Source: Diplocarpon mali | Taxonomy: Eukaryota; Ascomycota; Leotiomycetes; Helotiales; Drepanopezizaceae | Assembly (NCBI GenBank): GCA_024741835.1 | Contig: JAENRP010000095.1 | Span: 1-64,000 of the forward strand | Direction of reading: 5' to 3' | Length of the DNA stretch: 64,000 nt | Part shown: piece by piece, positions 34,735 through 45,980 of the stretch | Numbering within the stretch: position 1 is the first letter of the stretch | How the letters are laid out: every line of letters starts with the position of its first letter | Notes under the pieces: model-generated | What the model was told of the DNA's origin: nothing | Seen by the model: only the letters and a program-made list of their open reading frames with translations | Databases searched by the model: none | Made by a program: the position numbers and the translations under genes

Positions 34735-35664
34735 TTAGAGTCTCTCTGAAATCCATTCCCACCACTTGTCTACCGTCGGACCATCTGCGCCTTCCACATT
34801 CCCACCAGCAACCTCGACAAGGACGTCGAACTCTTCCATCTGCGAGAAATTGAAATCGGGAGATCCCATCTCCCCGAGCCAGTCATCCTTCTCATCATCG
34901 TCGACATCACCCATTCCAATACCGGAATCCAGCAAGCCCTTGGACCTCGACTTCCTGACCTTCGTAATCTCTACTTCAAGCTTGCTCTTCACCAATGCTA
35001 CTGGGAGTGCGGTAAACAGATCCGTCTTGTTCGCTGCAATCAAGACCGGTACCCCCTTGGGTGTCTGCGCAGCCTTGGTGCCTGACCGCTTTTGCAGAAG
35101 CAACAATATGTCGTGGAGGTACTCTGCTGTCTGCCTTAGCCCTTCATCTCCTGCCGACAATGTGGCTGCGTCCACCAAAAATATGAGGCCTTTCAGGTTT
35201 TGTGGGTTGGTGATGTTCTCCAGAGCATGATGTCGCAACTTCCCATGGCCAGGCGTATCGACCAAGATAAATTTCTTGTGGACCTGGTTCGCGGAGTCAT
35301 TGACAGAGCGGTATCTGTCTGTTCTGGCGACTGCCCCGACCGGGAGATGGCATTCGACTGCTATCGGTGTTTGGGAGGTGTGGGTGGATGCGTTCGCGCC
35401 CCGTTCGAACTGGCATCCGTTAGATTCGCAGAAATGATGGTAGTAGGGTGTAGCGTGCCATACCAGAGTGAGCAGAGAGGTCTTTCCAGAGCCACTGGGA
35501 CCCAGCAGAACAATCGAGGGCAGAGTGACCAGCCCGCTGGCGCGAAAGACCACGGAGTGGAGGAAGATAGGAATCGACAAGGCAAGGAGGATGGCAATCG
35601 CGAGACCAAGAGGAGAAGGGTTGAGAATGACATGCGCCCACTCAAGCACAGCGGATGAAGACAT
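34735..35664 (-). CDS. SRP102: Signal recognition particle receptor subunit beta
   Basis: Exons 35664-35464 and 35409-34735 give 291 aa. An N-terminal membrane anchor (about 19-40) is followed by an Arf/Ras-like GTPase domain: P-loop GPSGSGKT (55-62), ASTHTSQTP switch I region, ILVDTPGHGKLR (G3 with the D-T-P-G-H form typical of the family) and ANKTDL (G4). SRbeta anchors SRalpha at the ER membrane and regulates ribosome-nascent chain transfer to the translocon. The 54-nt intron (GTATGG...CTAACGGATGCCAG) has no stop and keeps frame, so the unspliced reading also stays open as 309 aa. Splicing is preferred because LLTLFERGANASTHTSQTP restores the family pattern. Confidence 0.92.
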   Translation of the reverse strand: MSSSAVLEWAHVILNPSPLGLAIAILLALSIPIFLHSVVFRASGLVTLPSIVLLGPSGSGKTSLLTLVWHATPYYHHFCESNGCQFERGANASTHTSQTPIAVECHLPVGAVARTDRYRSVNDSANQVHKKFILVDTPGHGKLRHHALENITNPQNLKGLIFLVDAATLSAGDEGLRQTAEYLHDILLLLQKRSGTKAAQTPKGVPVLIAANKTDLFTALPVALVKSKLEVEITKVRKSRSKGLLDSGIGMGDVDDDEKDDWLGEMGSPDFNFSQMEEFDVLVEVAGGNVEGADGPTVDKWWEWISERL

Positions 35665-36030
35665 GACACCCAGTCGTCGTGGTTCAATACTTCATGATCT
35701 GGTGCTCTGCTTGAGGTTGTAAGCCCACGGCTTGTCGGGGACGCCCACATAAGCAGCCTCAAGCTCTTGGCTCAGCCTCGCACCTCACAACTCCTCCGAG
35801 AATATCACAATTTACCCACACAGCTCCGAAAAGGATTTACCCTCTGCCTCGTAGACAACTTTTACATGCCGGCACAAATCCCGCGTACCTGCGCGCCTCT
35901 CCTCGTCTTCATCTATAACTCCAGCTGGCGCATCATGAGTATTCTACCAGCGCTTTAAATATCCCGCTTCAGACACAGCCTCGGGCGCAGCGCTTCGCAA
36001 CCGCCCGTGCTGTATAATAACTCTTCCACC
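35665..36030. promoter_or_regulatory. Bidirectional upstream region of SRP102 and AKR1
   Basis: 366 bp between divergent start codons. No strong individual motif is recognised. Confidence 0.5.
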
Positions 36031-38487
36031 ATGTCCGGCGCTGATGGTAACCTGCCACCTCCCGTCGCGACCATCCAGAACAATTCGGTCATGATGCCGA
36101 ATGTGAGTGGCAAGGCCGCCGCCGTGGCGCCCAAGCTGAGCGACGATGATCATGTCGAGATGAAAGACATGTTGCCGTCCGGCCCGGAACAGAGTCCAGA
36201 TGAGGACATTATGCAGCTCGCGCGGCTGGGGGATATCCAAGGAATCGAGAAACTCTATGCGAGTGGGAAATTCGATGCTTCGTATTGCGATGCTGAAGGC
36301 ATTACTCCTTTACATGTACGTGCGGCGCACTCTGCTATCGTGGAGCGTAGCTACTGACTATTTCTCTCAGTGGGCCGCTATCAACAACCAGTACGCCATG
36401 TGCCAGTTCCTCCTGGACGCTGGCGCAGATGTCAACAAGAAGGGAGGAGAATCTGTGGCCACCCCGGCCATGTGGGCGGCCCAACGCTGCCATTACTACA
36501 CGGTACACCTCCTCCTCAAGTACCGTGCGGATCCTCTGGTTACAGACGTCCAAGGCTACAACATCCTTCACCTGGCAACCTTCGAAGGCAACATTTTCCT
36601 GCTGGTCCTGCTGCTACACCAGAATATCAACGTTGATATCCCCGACAGTCATGGCCATACGTGTTTGATGTGGGCGGCGTACAAAGGCTTTCCAGCATGC
36701 GTAGACCTGTTTCTGAGATGGGGCGCGGATGTTCATGCTGTGGACCAGACCGGCTTCACGTCTTTGCACTGGGCTCTTGTTAAGGGCTCTCAGGGGTGCA
36801 TCCAGAAACTGATCGAGTATGGCTCGGATCGGTTTGCTGAAACCTCGACCGGCAAGACGCCGGCCATTACCGCAGAGGAAATGAAGACGGAGAGGATGTG
36901 GTATCGTGCGTTAAAAGAGTGCGGTTACGACGAGGATGCGATGCCCAAGAATATCGAGTTTCCCCTGTCATCCTGGTTGCTCAAAGACAAGCGCGGATTC
37001 ATGAGCAAGTTTTTCTTCTTCTGGCCGTTTGTGATCATCTGGATCATGGTCATGATCTCAAGTCATATGGTTGTCTTCGCAGGTCTACCACTCGCCCTCC
37101 TTTCAGGATATTCGCTGCAATGGATTGCCCAGCAAGTCATCGAATATGCACCGTCTGATATGAGACACATTCACAAAACTGTAAGGCTTCCCATCTCCTC
37201 TGGTGGTCCGAGCTAATCGGCCAGCCATGGCTGGCGGGCATATTTGCAGGAACGCTTTTCTGGGTAGGACTGAGGTGGTTGACGAATATCCTTCCCAGTT
37301 AGCCTCTCCCGCCCCCCTCAAGATCCTCGCTGAAGCTCCCAGGAACTTTTTCGCTGTTGCCATTTAGCAACATCGCGTTTGGAATATGCTACAGTCTTTG
37401 CGGATACTTCTACTTCTGCACGATGATTTATGAGCCAGGCTTCGTCCCGAAACTCGGCGGTCTAACACAACAAAAAGAAGTAATCGATGAATTACTAGCG
37501 CTATGGAAGTTCGACGAGAGCAATTTCTGCGTCCCGTGCATGGTTCGACAACCTTTGCGAAGCAAGCACTGCAAAAGATGCAATCGCTGTGTGGCCAAGC
37601 ATGACCAGTACGTACCAAACCCCGAATCTGTTGGAGAGGCACTGACACTTCACCAGCCATTGTCCGTGGGTGTACAACTGCATCGGAGTCAACAATCATC
37701 GCCATTTTTTCTTGTATCTCATAACACTTGAAGCTGGTCTCGTCTTTCTCGTCAGGATCACACTAGGATGTAGGCCACCCCGAATCTATGCCCGCGGCAC
37801 TCTTCTAATGATCGTGTAGATTTTGGGGGATTGGCCGAGAGCGGCAGTCCAGACTGCAATATTTTGGCCGAATCCTTGTGCCGTGTCGTGAACTCGGACC
37901 CTTACACACTGGTCCTCATGACCTGGGGAGTATTGCAGACGACCTGGGTGACCATGCTGATGTTCGTACAACTGGTACAGATATCTCGCTCCATCACAAC
38001 CTGGGAGAACATGCGAGGGTCGCATCAGGGTCATGGGAGCAGGGCATCAGAAGCGATCACATCCGCACTCACCACCGGAACAACCTCGCAGACCGGGGCT
38101 CAGATTGGGAACGCGGGTCTAGGCCACGACCCTGCGTCGCCGCCAACGCACGCACTCGGACACCACCACCACAAGGCGGGCTGCTTCGCACAGTGGAAAA
38201 AAATCTTGGGCGTGGACACGTTCGTCGAGACGGCTCTGGACTACAAAAAGCACAAGAACGGGCCTCGACGGCACGGGAATCCCTTCTCGAGTGGATGCGT
38301 GGGGAACTGTAAAGATTTCTGGTGCGATCCGGCACCGATATTCGGAAAGAGGGAGAACGGGTCTGCCATGCTCGGAGGGCAGATGGTGGACTACACTGCT
38401 ATGTATGAGATACCTCGCTTGATGAGCACGAGGAGAAGGGGTGGCGAGGCTGGATATGAGAGCGTACCCGCCGATGATAGTGTATGA
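36031..38487 (+). CDS. AKR1: Ankyrin-repeat DHHC palmitoyltransferase AKR1
   Basis: Six exons: 36031-36315, 36371-37180, 37225-37297, 37343-37607, 37657-37769 and 37820-38487, encoding 737 aa. Residues about 60-270 contain ankyrin repeats ([41 protein letters not shown]). Several membrane spans follow ([20 protein letters not shown] and beyond). A DHHC cysteine-rich domain shows [26 protein letters not shown] then [11 protein letters not shown]; catalytic Cys is C480. The later span [14 protein letters not shown] and a His-rich tail complete it. Akr1 transfers palmitate to cysteines of cytosolic proteins such as casein kinases at the Golgi. Intron 4 splits the codon of H478 inside DHHC. The exon 3-4 junction (GTTAGC donor) is the least certain. 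Confidence 0.93.
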
Positions 38488-38737
38488 ATGAACGTGGCAT
38501 ACCGGTATGATGAATGGATTACAACGAAGAACTTCGATCTATCTTGGGACCTGATGAGTGACTGACTAGACTGTGGCATTGCTATGGCCATCCCTTGACC
38601 AGCCCATGGACCCGGCGAGACGAGTAACTGGTCATTCGTTCAATCATTGGAACATTCCCGTCGTTCACACAAGGCTCCGTGACAAGGCCATGTTGGTACG
38701 GGCAGCTGTCAGGGGGAGTACGGGGCGGCTGAGGTAT
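38488..38737. other. 3' flank of AKR1
   Basis: Unique sequence leading into the minisatellite. No gene is seen. Confidence 0.5.
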
Positions 38738-39256
38738 GTATGGTTGTTCTCAGTTAGGTGAGGTCGAAATACGGTTAAGCTCTGTAGTTGTTCTTAGTTG
38801 GGTGAGGTCGAAATACGATCAAGCTGTGGTTATTCTCAGTCAGGTGATATCGAAATACGGTCAAGCTCTATAGATATTCTCAATTAGGTAAGGTTGAGAT
38901 ACAATCAAGCTGTGGTTATTCTTAGTCAGGTGAGGTCGAAATACGGTTAAGCTCTATAGATATTCTCAGTCAGGTGATATCGAAATACGGTCAAGCTCTA
39001 TAGATATTCTCAGTCAGGTGAGGTCGAAATACAATCAAGCTGTGGTTATTCTCAGTCAGGTGATATCGAAATACGGTTAAGCTCTATAGATATTCTCAGT
39101 CAGGGGAGGTCGAAATACAATCAAGCTATAGTTATTCTTAATCGGATAACGTCGAAATACGGTCAAGCTCTGTGGTTGTTCCCAGCCAGGTGAGGTCGAA
39201 ATACAATCAAGCTGTGGTTGTTCCCAGTCAGGTGATGTCGAAATGCGATCGAGCCA
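38738..39256. repeat. Minisatellite, 12 copies, alternating 44/42-bp units
   Basis: Units are anchored by TCGAAATACGGTCAAGCT-like cores at about 38764, 38808, 38850, 38894, 38936 and onward to 39236. Two variants alternate: one continues CTATAGATATTCTCAG and one continues GTGGTTATTCTCAG, so the higher-order period is about 86 bp. Copies at both ends are more divergent. Open frames crossing it on both strands are repeat artefacts. Confidence 0.9.
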
Positions 39257-40646
39257 CAGACTGCCGTGCACGAGTACACCGTACCGTCCTCCAGCAGTCG
39301 CTATTGGCCCGATCTCTGCTGCTCCCCGTCCCAACTGCTCTGACCCGTCAAGGGCCGGCCCGTGCGCATGGATTTGGGCTCCCACGCCAGAGGAGTCGAG
39401 CTGTTGGAGCAGGATCTGCTTGGTCCAGAGGAGGTGGAACGGGCTGCTCTCAAGATGAACAGCACGGGGGGAATGACTCGGGTTTGCCTCGCCGAAGAGA
39501 GATGGTGGCGGCGGGAGCACTCCAGTCTCCAGATCGTCGCAGTACTCTGCACCGGACGATACTCTGGCAGCAGAACATCAAAAAGACGAAGATGCACCGA
39601 GTGTGCGACACATCGGAATTGGGCGCACATTTCGTGTCGGGACAGACCGGAACCGAGTGGGTACATCTGTGAGCGCTAGTCAGCATCCAAATCCACGTTC
39701 GCGCTTGCGGCTGAGAATCCAGTTACGAGCCTGGCCGCTTTACCTTGCCCCGAGTACCTGGCGACGACCACAGTATACCGACGCCGTGGTGGGTATCCAG
39801 CTCTGCACAGTCTTCCCCCCTGCCAAAAGCACCGTCGCAGGCTTCTGACGCCCGACTGCAAAAGTGATTCAATGGCTTTTGCAGCTCGAGCACAGGCGCA
39901 GCGTTCGGGAGTATTGGCAGGCTAGGGGTAGCCGGGAGAAGGCGGCGACAAAGCGGCGAGCACAACGACAATGGAGCGCAGCAGGGTTGGAGGCGGCGGC
40001 GGCGGCAGGAAAGCAAACAAGATGGAATGAAACCAAATCTCTCCTCCACCCAATCCCCACTCCAATGTCCGCGTTCGCCCGGAGCCAACAGACTCGCTTG
40101 TTGGAGCAGAGCTCGACGGCCCTGTGTCATGGTGCCTGCCGCTGATCCAGTCCGCCATGGAGCTCGCATCGTCTCGGGCCGGCGGTAGAGGAGAGTCCTG
40201 GTCCGGGTCGAGGAGAGGAGCAGAGAGTCCTTGGTAGGGTTAGAGGAGAGGAGAGTAACCTGTACGGGTATTCCACCCTCACCTTCAACTCGAGCTGGAT
40301 CCATCCGGATCCGTTTCTGGTCCACAATTGTAGCTTTCGAGCCCTCAACAAGACCAAGTAAAATACCAAGTCGCAGCGCGAGACCGAGGCCCGCTCATTC
40401 CGCTCTGCTGCCCCTGGTTCGCCAACCGGCCCATGGCCCTCAGGCCAGTATTGGGGGCGTGCCCCCCGAGTTTGCCAGCCGAGTGCTAGACCGGTTTTCT
40501 GTCCTTTCCCTCCGCCGCGTCTGAAAATTCTTCCTCTCGAAGCATCTTCCTCAATCTCAGCCAACCCACAACTCCAACTCCTCCCCATCTTTCTCCAAGC
40601 CTTCATCTTTCCAGTCACCTTCGCTCTCCTTACACGATCCAACACA
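39257..40646. other. Intergenic upstream of ATP9, no supported gene
   Basis: GC-rich, with many overlapping 70-205 aa frames on both strands and no recognisable domain. A GGCGGC run lies near 39990-40010. The part close to 40646 is pyrimidine-rich, like a leader. Confidence 0.5.
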
Positions 40647-41252
40647 ATGGCTTCTCGCATGTTCGCTCCCAAGGTTGCCTCGCTCGTGGGCTCAACCTCC
40701 GCCAAGGTCGCTCGTCCTGTTGTCCGCAGCTCCGTCAAGGCCAATGCTTCTCAACGTGCCTTCTCCGGTATGTGTAACTGGCAGTCTTTCCAATTGAGTG
40801 GCCCCTCTGGTGCAGCTGCGCTTCCATTTTGGCCCGGCCCGTCAACCGGCCCGTAGCAGCAGTCAGCTCACGAAGAGTGCTAACCCTTTTGATCAGGTGT
40901 GTCGGCCGTCCGCTCAAACGCCCCATTCCAGACCCTGAAGCGTCAACAAGCCTCCCAAATCCTCTCCGCCACCCGCAACATTGCTGGCCGCCAAAAAGTC
41001 CGTCACTTCAACTCTGAGATCGCCACCGCCATGGTCCAGGTCTCTCAGAACTTAGGCATGGGCTCTGCTGCGATTGGTCTCGGAGGTGCCGGAATCGGTA
41101 TCGGCATGGTCTTCGCTGCTCTCCTAACCTCCGTTGCCCGCAACCCGAGCATGCGTGGTCAACTCTTCTCGTACGCCATTCTCGGATTTGCTTTCGTTGA
41201 GGCCATTGGACTCTTCGACCTCATGGTTGCCATGATGTGCAAGTACGTGTAA
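40647..41252 (+). CDS. ATP9: Nuclear-encoded mitochondrial ATP synthase subunit c (proteolipid)
   Basis: Exons 40647-40767 and 40897-41252 (intron 129 nt, phase 1) encode 158 aa. The first ~80 residues form a basic, Ser/Ala-rich mitochondrial presequence. The mature proteolipid begins near NSEIATAMVQVSQNLGMG. It has two membrane helices joined by the polar RNPSMRGQ loop. The proton-binding glutamate lies in GFAFVEAIGLFDLM of the second helix. The protein forms the rotor ring of F1Fo ATP synthase. The C-terminus MMCKYV differs from the more common KFT-type ending. The intron falls within the presequence. Confidence 0.95.
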
Positions 41253-42413
41253 ATGTACGCTCGGTCGCTGGATCGATGTGTCGTTGGGTGGTGCCTGTGA
41301 TCGAAAAGGGACATGGGTGTTAGACGATAGATCATAGATTGTACAGTACATATCTTGTGGCACCAGAGAGAGGGGTCTAGCCTTTATCAGCCTTGCACCT
41401 CCAATAATCTCAAGATGGTGTCTTCTACCCGGCTTTTTCCCGTGCTCACAGACTCCGAAGCCCAGATTGTGGCAATTTAATCTTGTTCTCCGAAGTCGAG
41501 TTCAACGCCGTGAGTATCTCGGGACTGGTGGAGGAATGCGTGCTATCGTTCCCAGCTCAGGTGAATATTCAGACAGTCAGCCCTGCTAACTACCGCAGTA
41601 AATTCTGCTGCCGAGGGTATCCGGGTCCGAAATATCGCAAATGCCTCGTCTTCTACCACGACCCGTCAATGTCCAAAGGATGTATCGTGTCACAAGCGAA
41701 GGAGACTAAGGCCAGAGCGTGAAGCCGAGTACGGAACACCGACGCGAGGCCCAAGCCCCGGTATGATAGCCATGGTATTTTAGCAGCATCTCTGGGTCGC
41801 TGGCCTCTCCACCAGGCGGGACAGGACCCCGGTTCGGTTCGGACATCAGTGAGTGGTGAAGCGAGAACACTCGATGTGGCCGCTTGTATGGTCGATCGAT
41901 TCGCGATGAGAGTTGTGTATGGAAGCGTAGGAGGCGAGGAGTGTGGAGTTGGAGTGTTGAGTATGATTGAGAAAGGAAGAGTAAGAGGAGGAGGTAAGTA
42001 CCGGAGAGGCGGCGTGCCGTTTTATGTAAGATGGGTTAAAGAGGGTTGGGTTTTGAGGNNNNNNNNNNNNNNNNNNNNNNNNNNNNNNNNNNNNNNNNNG
42101 GACCAATGGACGGGGGAGAATGCGGGGAAAGTGCGGAGGCGGAGGCGGAGGCGGAGGTGGAGAGGGAGGTGGCACCTTCCTGCGACCAGCTAGAACACAT
42201 CTGGTTACCGCACCGAGCTGTTGAGTTTACCCCAGGTCGTGTTTTGCCTGGCCTCTTTACTTCTTTACCTCCTCACATCCTCACCCTCACCTCCTCACCT
42301 ACTCATCTCCTCACCTCACTTTACCTAATAATCGAGTCTAACGCGTCAGGTTCTCTGCTCGATATCTCACCTGATTATCACGATAGTACCGGCCATACTG
42401 CATCGTCACATCA

Positions 42414-42450
<37 letters not shown>

Positions 42451-42669
42451 CACAAACCCCACAACATCACACGCATCACAGCACCTGGCTAACTTGTACG
42501 GATCTCCCGGTGCATTGCCGCTCTGACCCGTCTCGCGACTAGACTGCAAACCAGCTCCTAGGAACTGACATGACACTATTCATCAAGACTAATCTCGACC
42601 TTGTATAAAGCTTGCCGGACCTGTTTTGTGCTGGGGTTGGTGCATCGATCTTCTTTCGCCCCTCCTACC
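41253..42669. other. Intergenic with assembly gap and microsatellites
   Basis: A 41-base run of N lies at 42059-42099. GGAGGC repeats follow at about 42135-42160, CTCAC-rich sequence at 42260-42320, and a (TA)n run at about 42419-42447. No gene is supported; frames crossing the N run are artefacts. Confidence 0.6.
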
Positions 42670-44404
42670 ATGGCCTTGACTCCAGAACCGTACACCATCT
42701 GCATTCCGCAGAGCAAGCTCGACATCTTGAAGACCAAATTGTCGCTAGCCAAGTTCCCGAATGAACTGGCTGGATCGGAATGGGACCTTGGTGTTGTGGG
42801 TATTTCCATAATCTGTCTTGAATGTATTCCCTTTTACGATGTGTCTCACCGAAGACGATCCTATCTTCTGCGCGGATGCTCTCCTCGTTCACCTACGGCA
42901 GACACTCCGGAATGGGCCTCAACTGCATAATACTGACCTCGAGTTCTCCCGCAGCCTCTGGCCGTTATGAAGCGACTCACCAAGGCATGGGAACAGTGGG
43001 ACTGGAGAGTGGCCGAGGAGAAATTGAACAGGACTCCACAATTCCACATTCCCATCAACGTCGATGGCTTTGGCGAGCTAGACATCCATTTCGTGTGGCA
43101 GAAGAGCGAAGTCAAGAATGCTATCCCCTTACTCTTTGTCCACGGATGTATGCTAAATCCTCCAATTCCTAACCCACTACTCGGTTGCACTGCTTACCGG
43201 TCTCAGGGCCTGGTTCTTTCTTTGAAGTCTACAAAATCCTCGACCTGCTCTCTAAACCAGGTGGCCCTGCGTTTCACATCGTTGCCCCTTCTCTCCCAAA
43301 CTTTGGCTTCAGCGAAGGCCCAAAGAAGCGAGGTTTTGCTGCTGCACAGGTACGCAACGGTAGCTCCACTCCTCCCGAGTCCTAATTGCTTGCCCTATGA
43401 TTTGCTGGGAAAATTTCTCATCTTTCGAAGACCATCTACAAAGAAAATCACTGATCATCCTGCTAGTATGCTGAAACCTGCCACAAACTGATGCTCTGCC
43501 TTGGCTACAACGAGTACGTCACTCAGGGAGGCGACTGGGGCTTCACGGTGACCCGATCAATTGGATTCCTCTACCCTGATCATTGCAAGGCCAGTCACAT
43601 TAACATGATCCACGCGCACGCACCAACTCTCAAGAAAAACCCTATCTTGGCCCTGCAACATTCCCTCACTTCTTACTCGAAGAAAGAAGAGGACGGGTTC
43701 AAGCGATCGGAGTGGTTTCGCCGGGAAGGTCGTGGATATAATCGTAAGTATCCCCCCGAAGCTCTCCGCCGGCAAGACACCACCCACGAAGAAAAGCACG
43801 CTAGCTGGGCCACTCTTCTCTGCGGAGAGACACAGTGCTAACGACGTCGAAGTGGAGCAATCAACGAAGCCCCAAACCCTGGCTTATGCCCTGAGCGACA
43901 GCCCCATTGCGCTCCTAGCTTGGATCTACGAGAAGCTGCATGATTGGACAGATGGTTACCCTTGGACAGAAGACGAGATATTCACGTGGGTTAGTATCTA
44001 TCAGTTCAGTCGGATGGGGCCTGGCGCGGCTCATAGGATCTATTTCGAAGTTCAACACACCAAGCCTGGGCCTGGGAAACCGACAATTGATGTGATTAGC
44101 AGTCATATCCCTGGCGTGAAGCTAGGGCTGGGTACGTACTTGTACGATGGCGACAGTCAACAGCAAATCTAACGCTCAATCAGCGTACAATCCAAAGGAA
44201 CTCGAGCTCTGGCCAAAGACATGGTGCCGAACACTGGGTCCAGTGGTTTTCGAATCTGACAATGAGACCGGCGGTCATTTCTATGCTACGGAGCGGCCGG
44301 AATGGCTCGCGAGGGACTTGAGAACGATGTTCGGCAAGAGTGGAGGCGCCTATGGGGTCGTGAAGGGGAAGACTGGCTTTGACGGAGATCGCGCCAAGCT
44401 CTGA
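42670..44404 (+). CDS. Microsomal-type epoxide hydrolase (EHN N-terminus plus alpha/beta hydrolase)
   Basis: Six exons: 42670-42795, 42955-43147, 43207-43349, 43467-43743, 43853-44131 and 44184-44404, encoding 412 aa. The N-terminal EHN region ([16 protein letters not shown]...WDLGV, then [15 protein letters not shown]) precedes an alpha/beta-hydrolase fold. The oxyanion motif HGWPG (105-109) is rebuilt across intron 2. The nucleophile is D177 in QGGDWG and the catalytic histidine H371 in [10 protein letters not shown]. The family hydrolyses epoxides to diols through an aspartyl ester intermediate. There is no obvious N-terminal membrane anchor. The substrate is unknown, and no biosynthetic cluster surrounds it. 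Intron 1 (159 nt, GTGGGT donor) is the weakest junction. Confidence 0.9.
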
Positions 44405-45980
44405 ATGGATCTTCTGGCTCTGCTCAGAGACCTTATCGGCTTCTGGGTGGATTGTCTCATTTTCGCTGTGGCTGGCTGTGTGAAGGGGTGAAATGACCTC
44501 GCAGACATCTGCACGTGGTGGTGAGATTTCGGGAATGCCTGCATTCTCTCCTGACACACCGCCTGCGAGCCGTTGGCTGAGCACGGCTGGTTCATGTAGG
44601 CTTTCCATACAGCGGATGAGCCTATGTCGAGAAGACTGTCTGGTTTAGCAAATGAACATTTCTCTCCATTCCGTGCCGAATTGGATTTTACCCGGGCTTC
44701 GTGGCTCGTACTACGGCAGATACCGCCCAGCTCGCTGGCTGAAAGCAATCGACTGCTCGAGGCAGTGAATAGAATACGAGGCGGCGGGGTGTACTGCCAT
44801 GAAATTTCGAAGAAAGTCGCACGTCTTCCCTGCCGTGCTCCACCGTATGATCCGGTCGCATCCCGTGCTATTAGCATGAGATACCAGGCAGAGGCCGCCA
44901 CCAAGCGCTGGGCATCACGAAGACCCGGGGAACCTCGGGTGCAAGATACTCTCTAGGTATCGGTGGGTGACAAGGTAACCCAACCTACCTAGGTAGCAAT
45001 TGTGTTTCGTCGGGAGGCCTCCGTTTCTGTCGCACGTCGCGATCTAGCGACCTCACCAGCGCGCGTCGTTGGGCTGGCAGAGGCTCCCATCATCATGGAT
45101 AGGTATGTACTTACACGACCGCCCTCTGCCCTCCCGACTCGTGGTGAACTTGGATATGCGGAGTGCCTCGGAATGCTCTCGGCTTGACTTGTTTATCGCG
45201 CCTTCAAGTCACAAGACCAGGTGCGCCATCTCTCGAGCTATGGAACGTCGCAGCCTACAACTACGCACACGTGTCGGTCTCTGCAGAAGCTCCCTGGGTA
45301 AGGGACGGTGAGCTAGGGATTCATCGAAAGTCGGCGCATCGTGACCCAGGCGGTCTGTCGGCATTCCAGGAGAGCAATGGCTTGGGAGGCCAGGTACCTG
45401 GACGGCACTCCCAGGTGTCCCCTCGCGACTTGCGCTCGACCCACGATGTTCGGGCGCGTATCCCGGATCATTGTCCCAAGACACTTCTCGGAGGAAGATG
45501 TGCGAGGATCATCGAGCGGAATCACGCTCTCGACTAGAGTGCAAGCATTGTCCAGGCCTCGTCAAGCTGATGCCGTGCATGGGAGAGGGCTGGCCGGTAC
45601 ACGCGTGGGGCACGGCTTGTTGGCGTCTACTTCGGGGGCTCATGAACGACCAGACGACGAGCCGTGGAAATCCGACATAGACTTTTCCCAGCAGGCCATC
45701 TCCTCGCTGTAGGCTCGTGTAATGAAATTCGATTTATCTTTGGATTGAGCATTAAACCCGAGTTCTCCTCCGCCTAATGGGCTATCTATCTGGTGGTTGT
45801 GTAGTACTGTTCCTCCCTGCATGCTCACTTCCATCCCATTTTTCGAGTCCATGATGGTCCAGATCCCGCGGGGAGACATTGGATTCACCTCAACGCCTTA
45901 CACCTTGGAGCGGCATAGCCCGGACTGTCCGGATTCAGCGGCATCCCATAACTCCAAGAAACATCTGCTCATCTTCTCCT
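44405..45980. other. Convergent intergenic region, no supported gene
   Basis: Several overlapping frames of 60-184 aa occur on both strands without recognisable domains. The sequence lies between the 3' ends of the epoxide hydrolase and ECM14 genes. Confidence 0.45.

Noticed and set aside
39077..39672. 147-aa (-) and 166-aa (+) frames
   Set aside because: They run into the minisatellite and show repeat-derived residues; the remainder has no domain.
40127..40744. 205-aa minus frame near ATP9
   Set aside because: Antisense to the ATP9 first exon and leader; Arg/Gly/Glu-rich chance frame in GC-rich DNA.
41846..42492. Frames crossing the N run
   Set aside because: They depend on 41 undetermined bases and on GGAGGC repeats.
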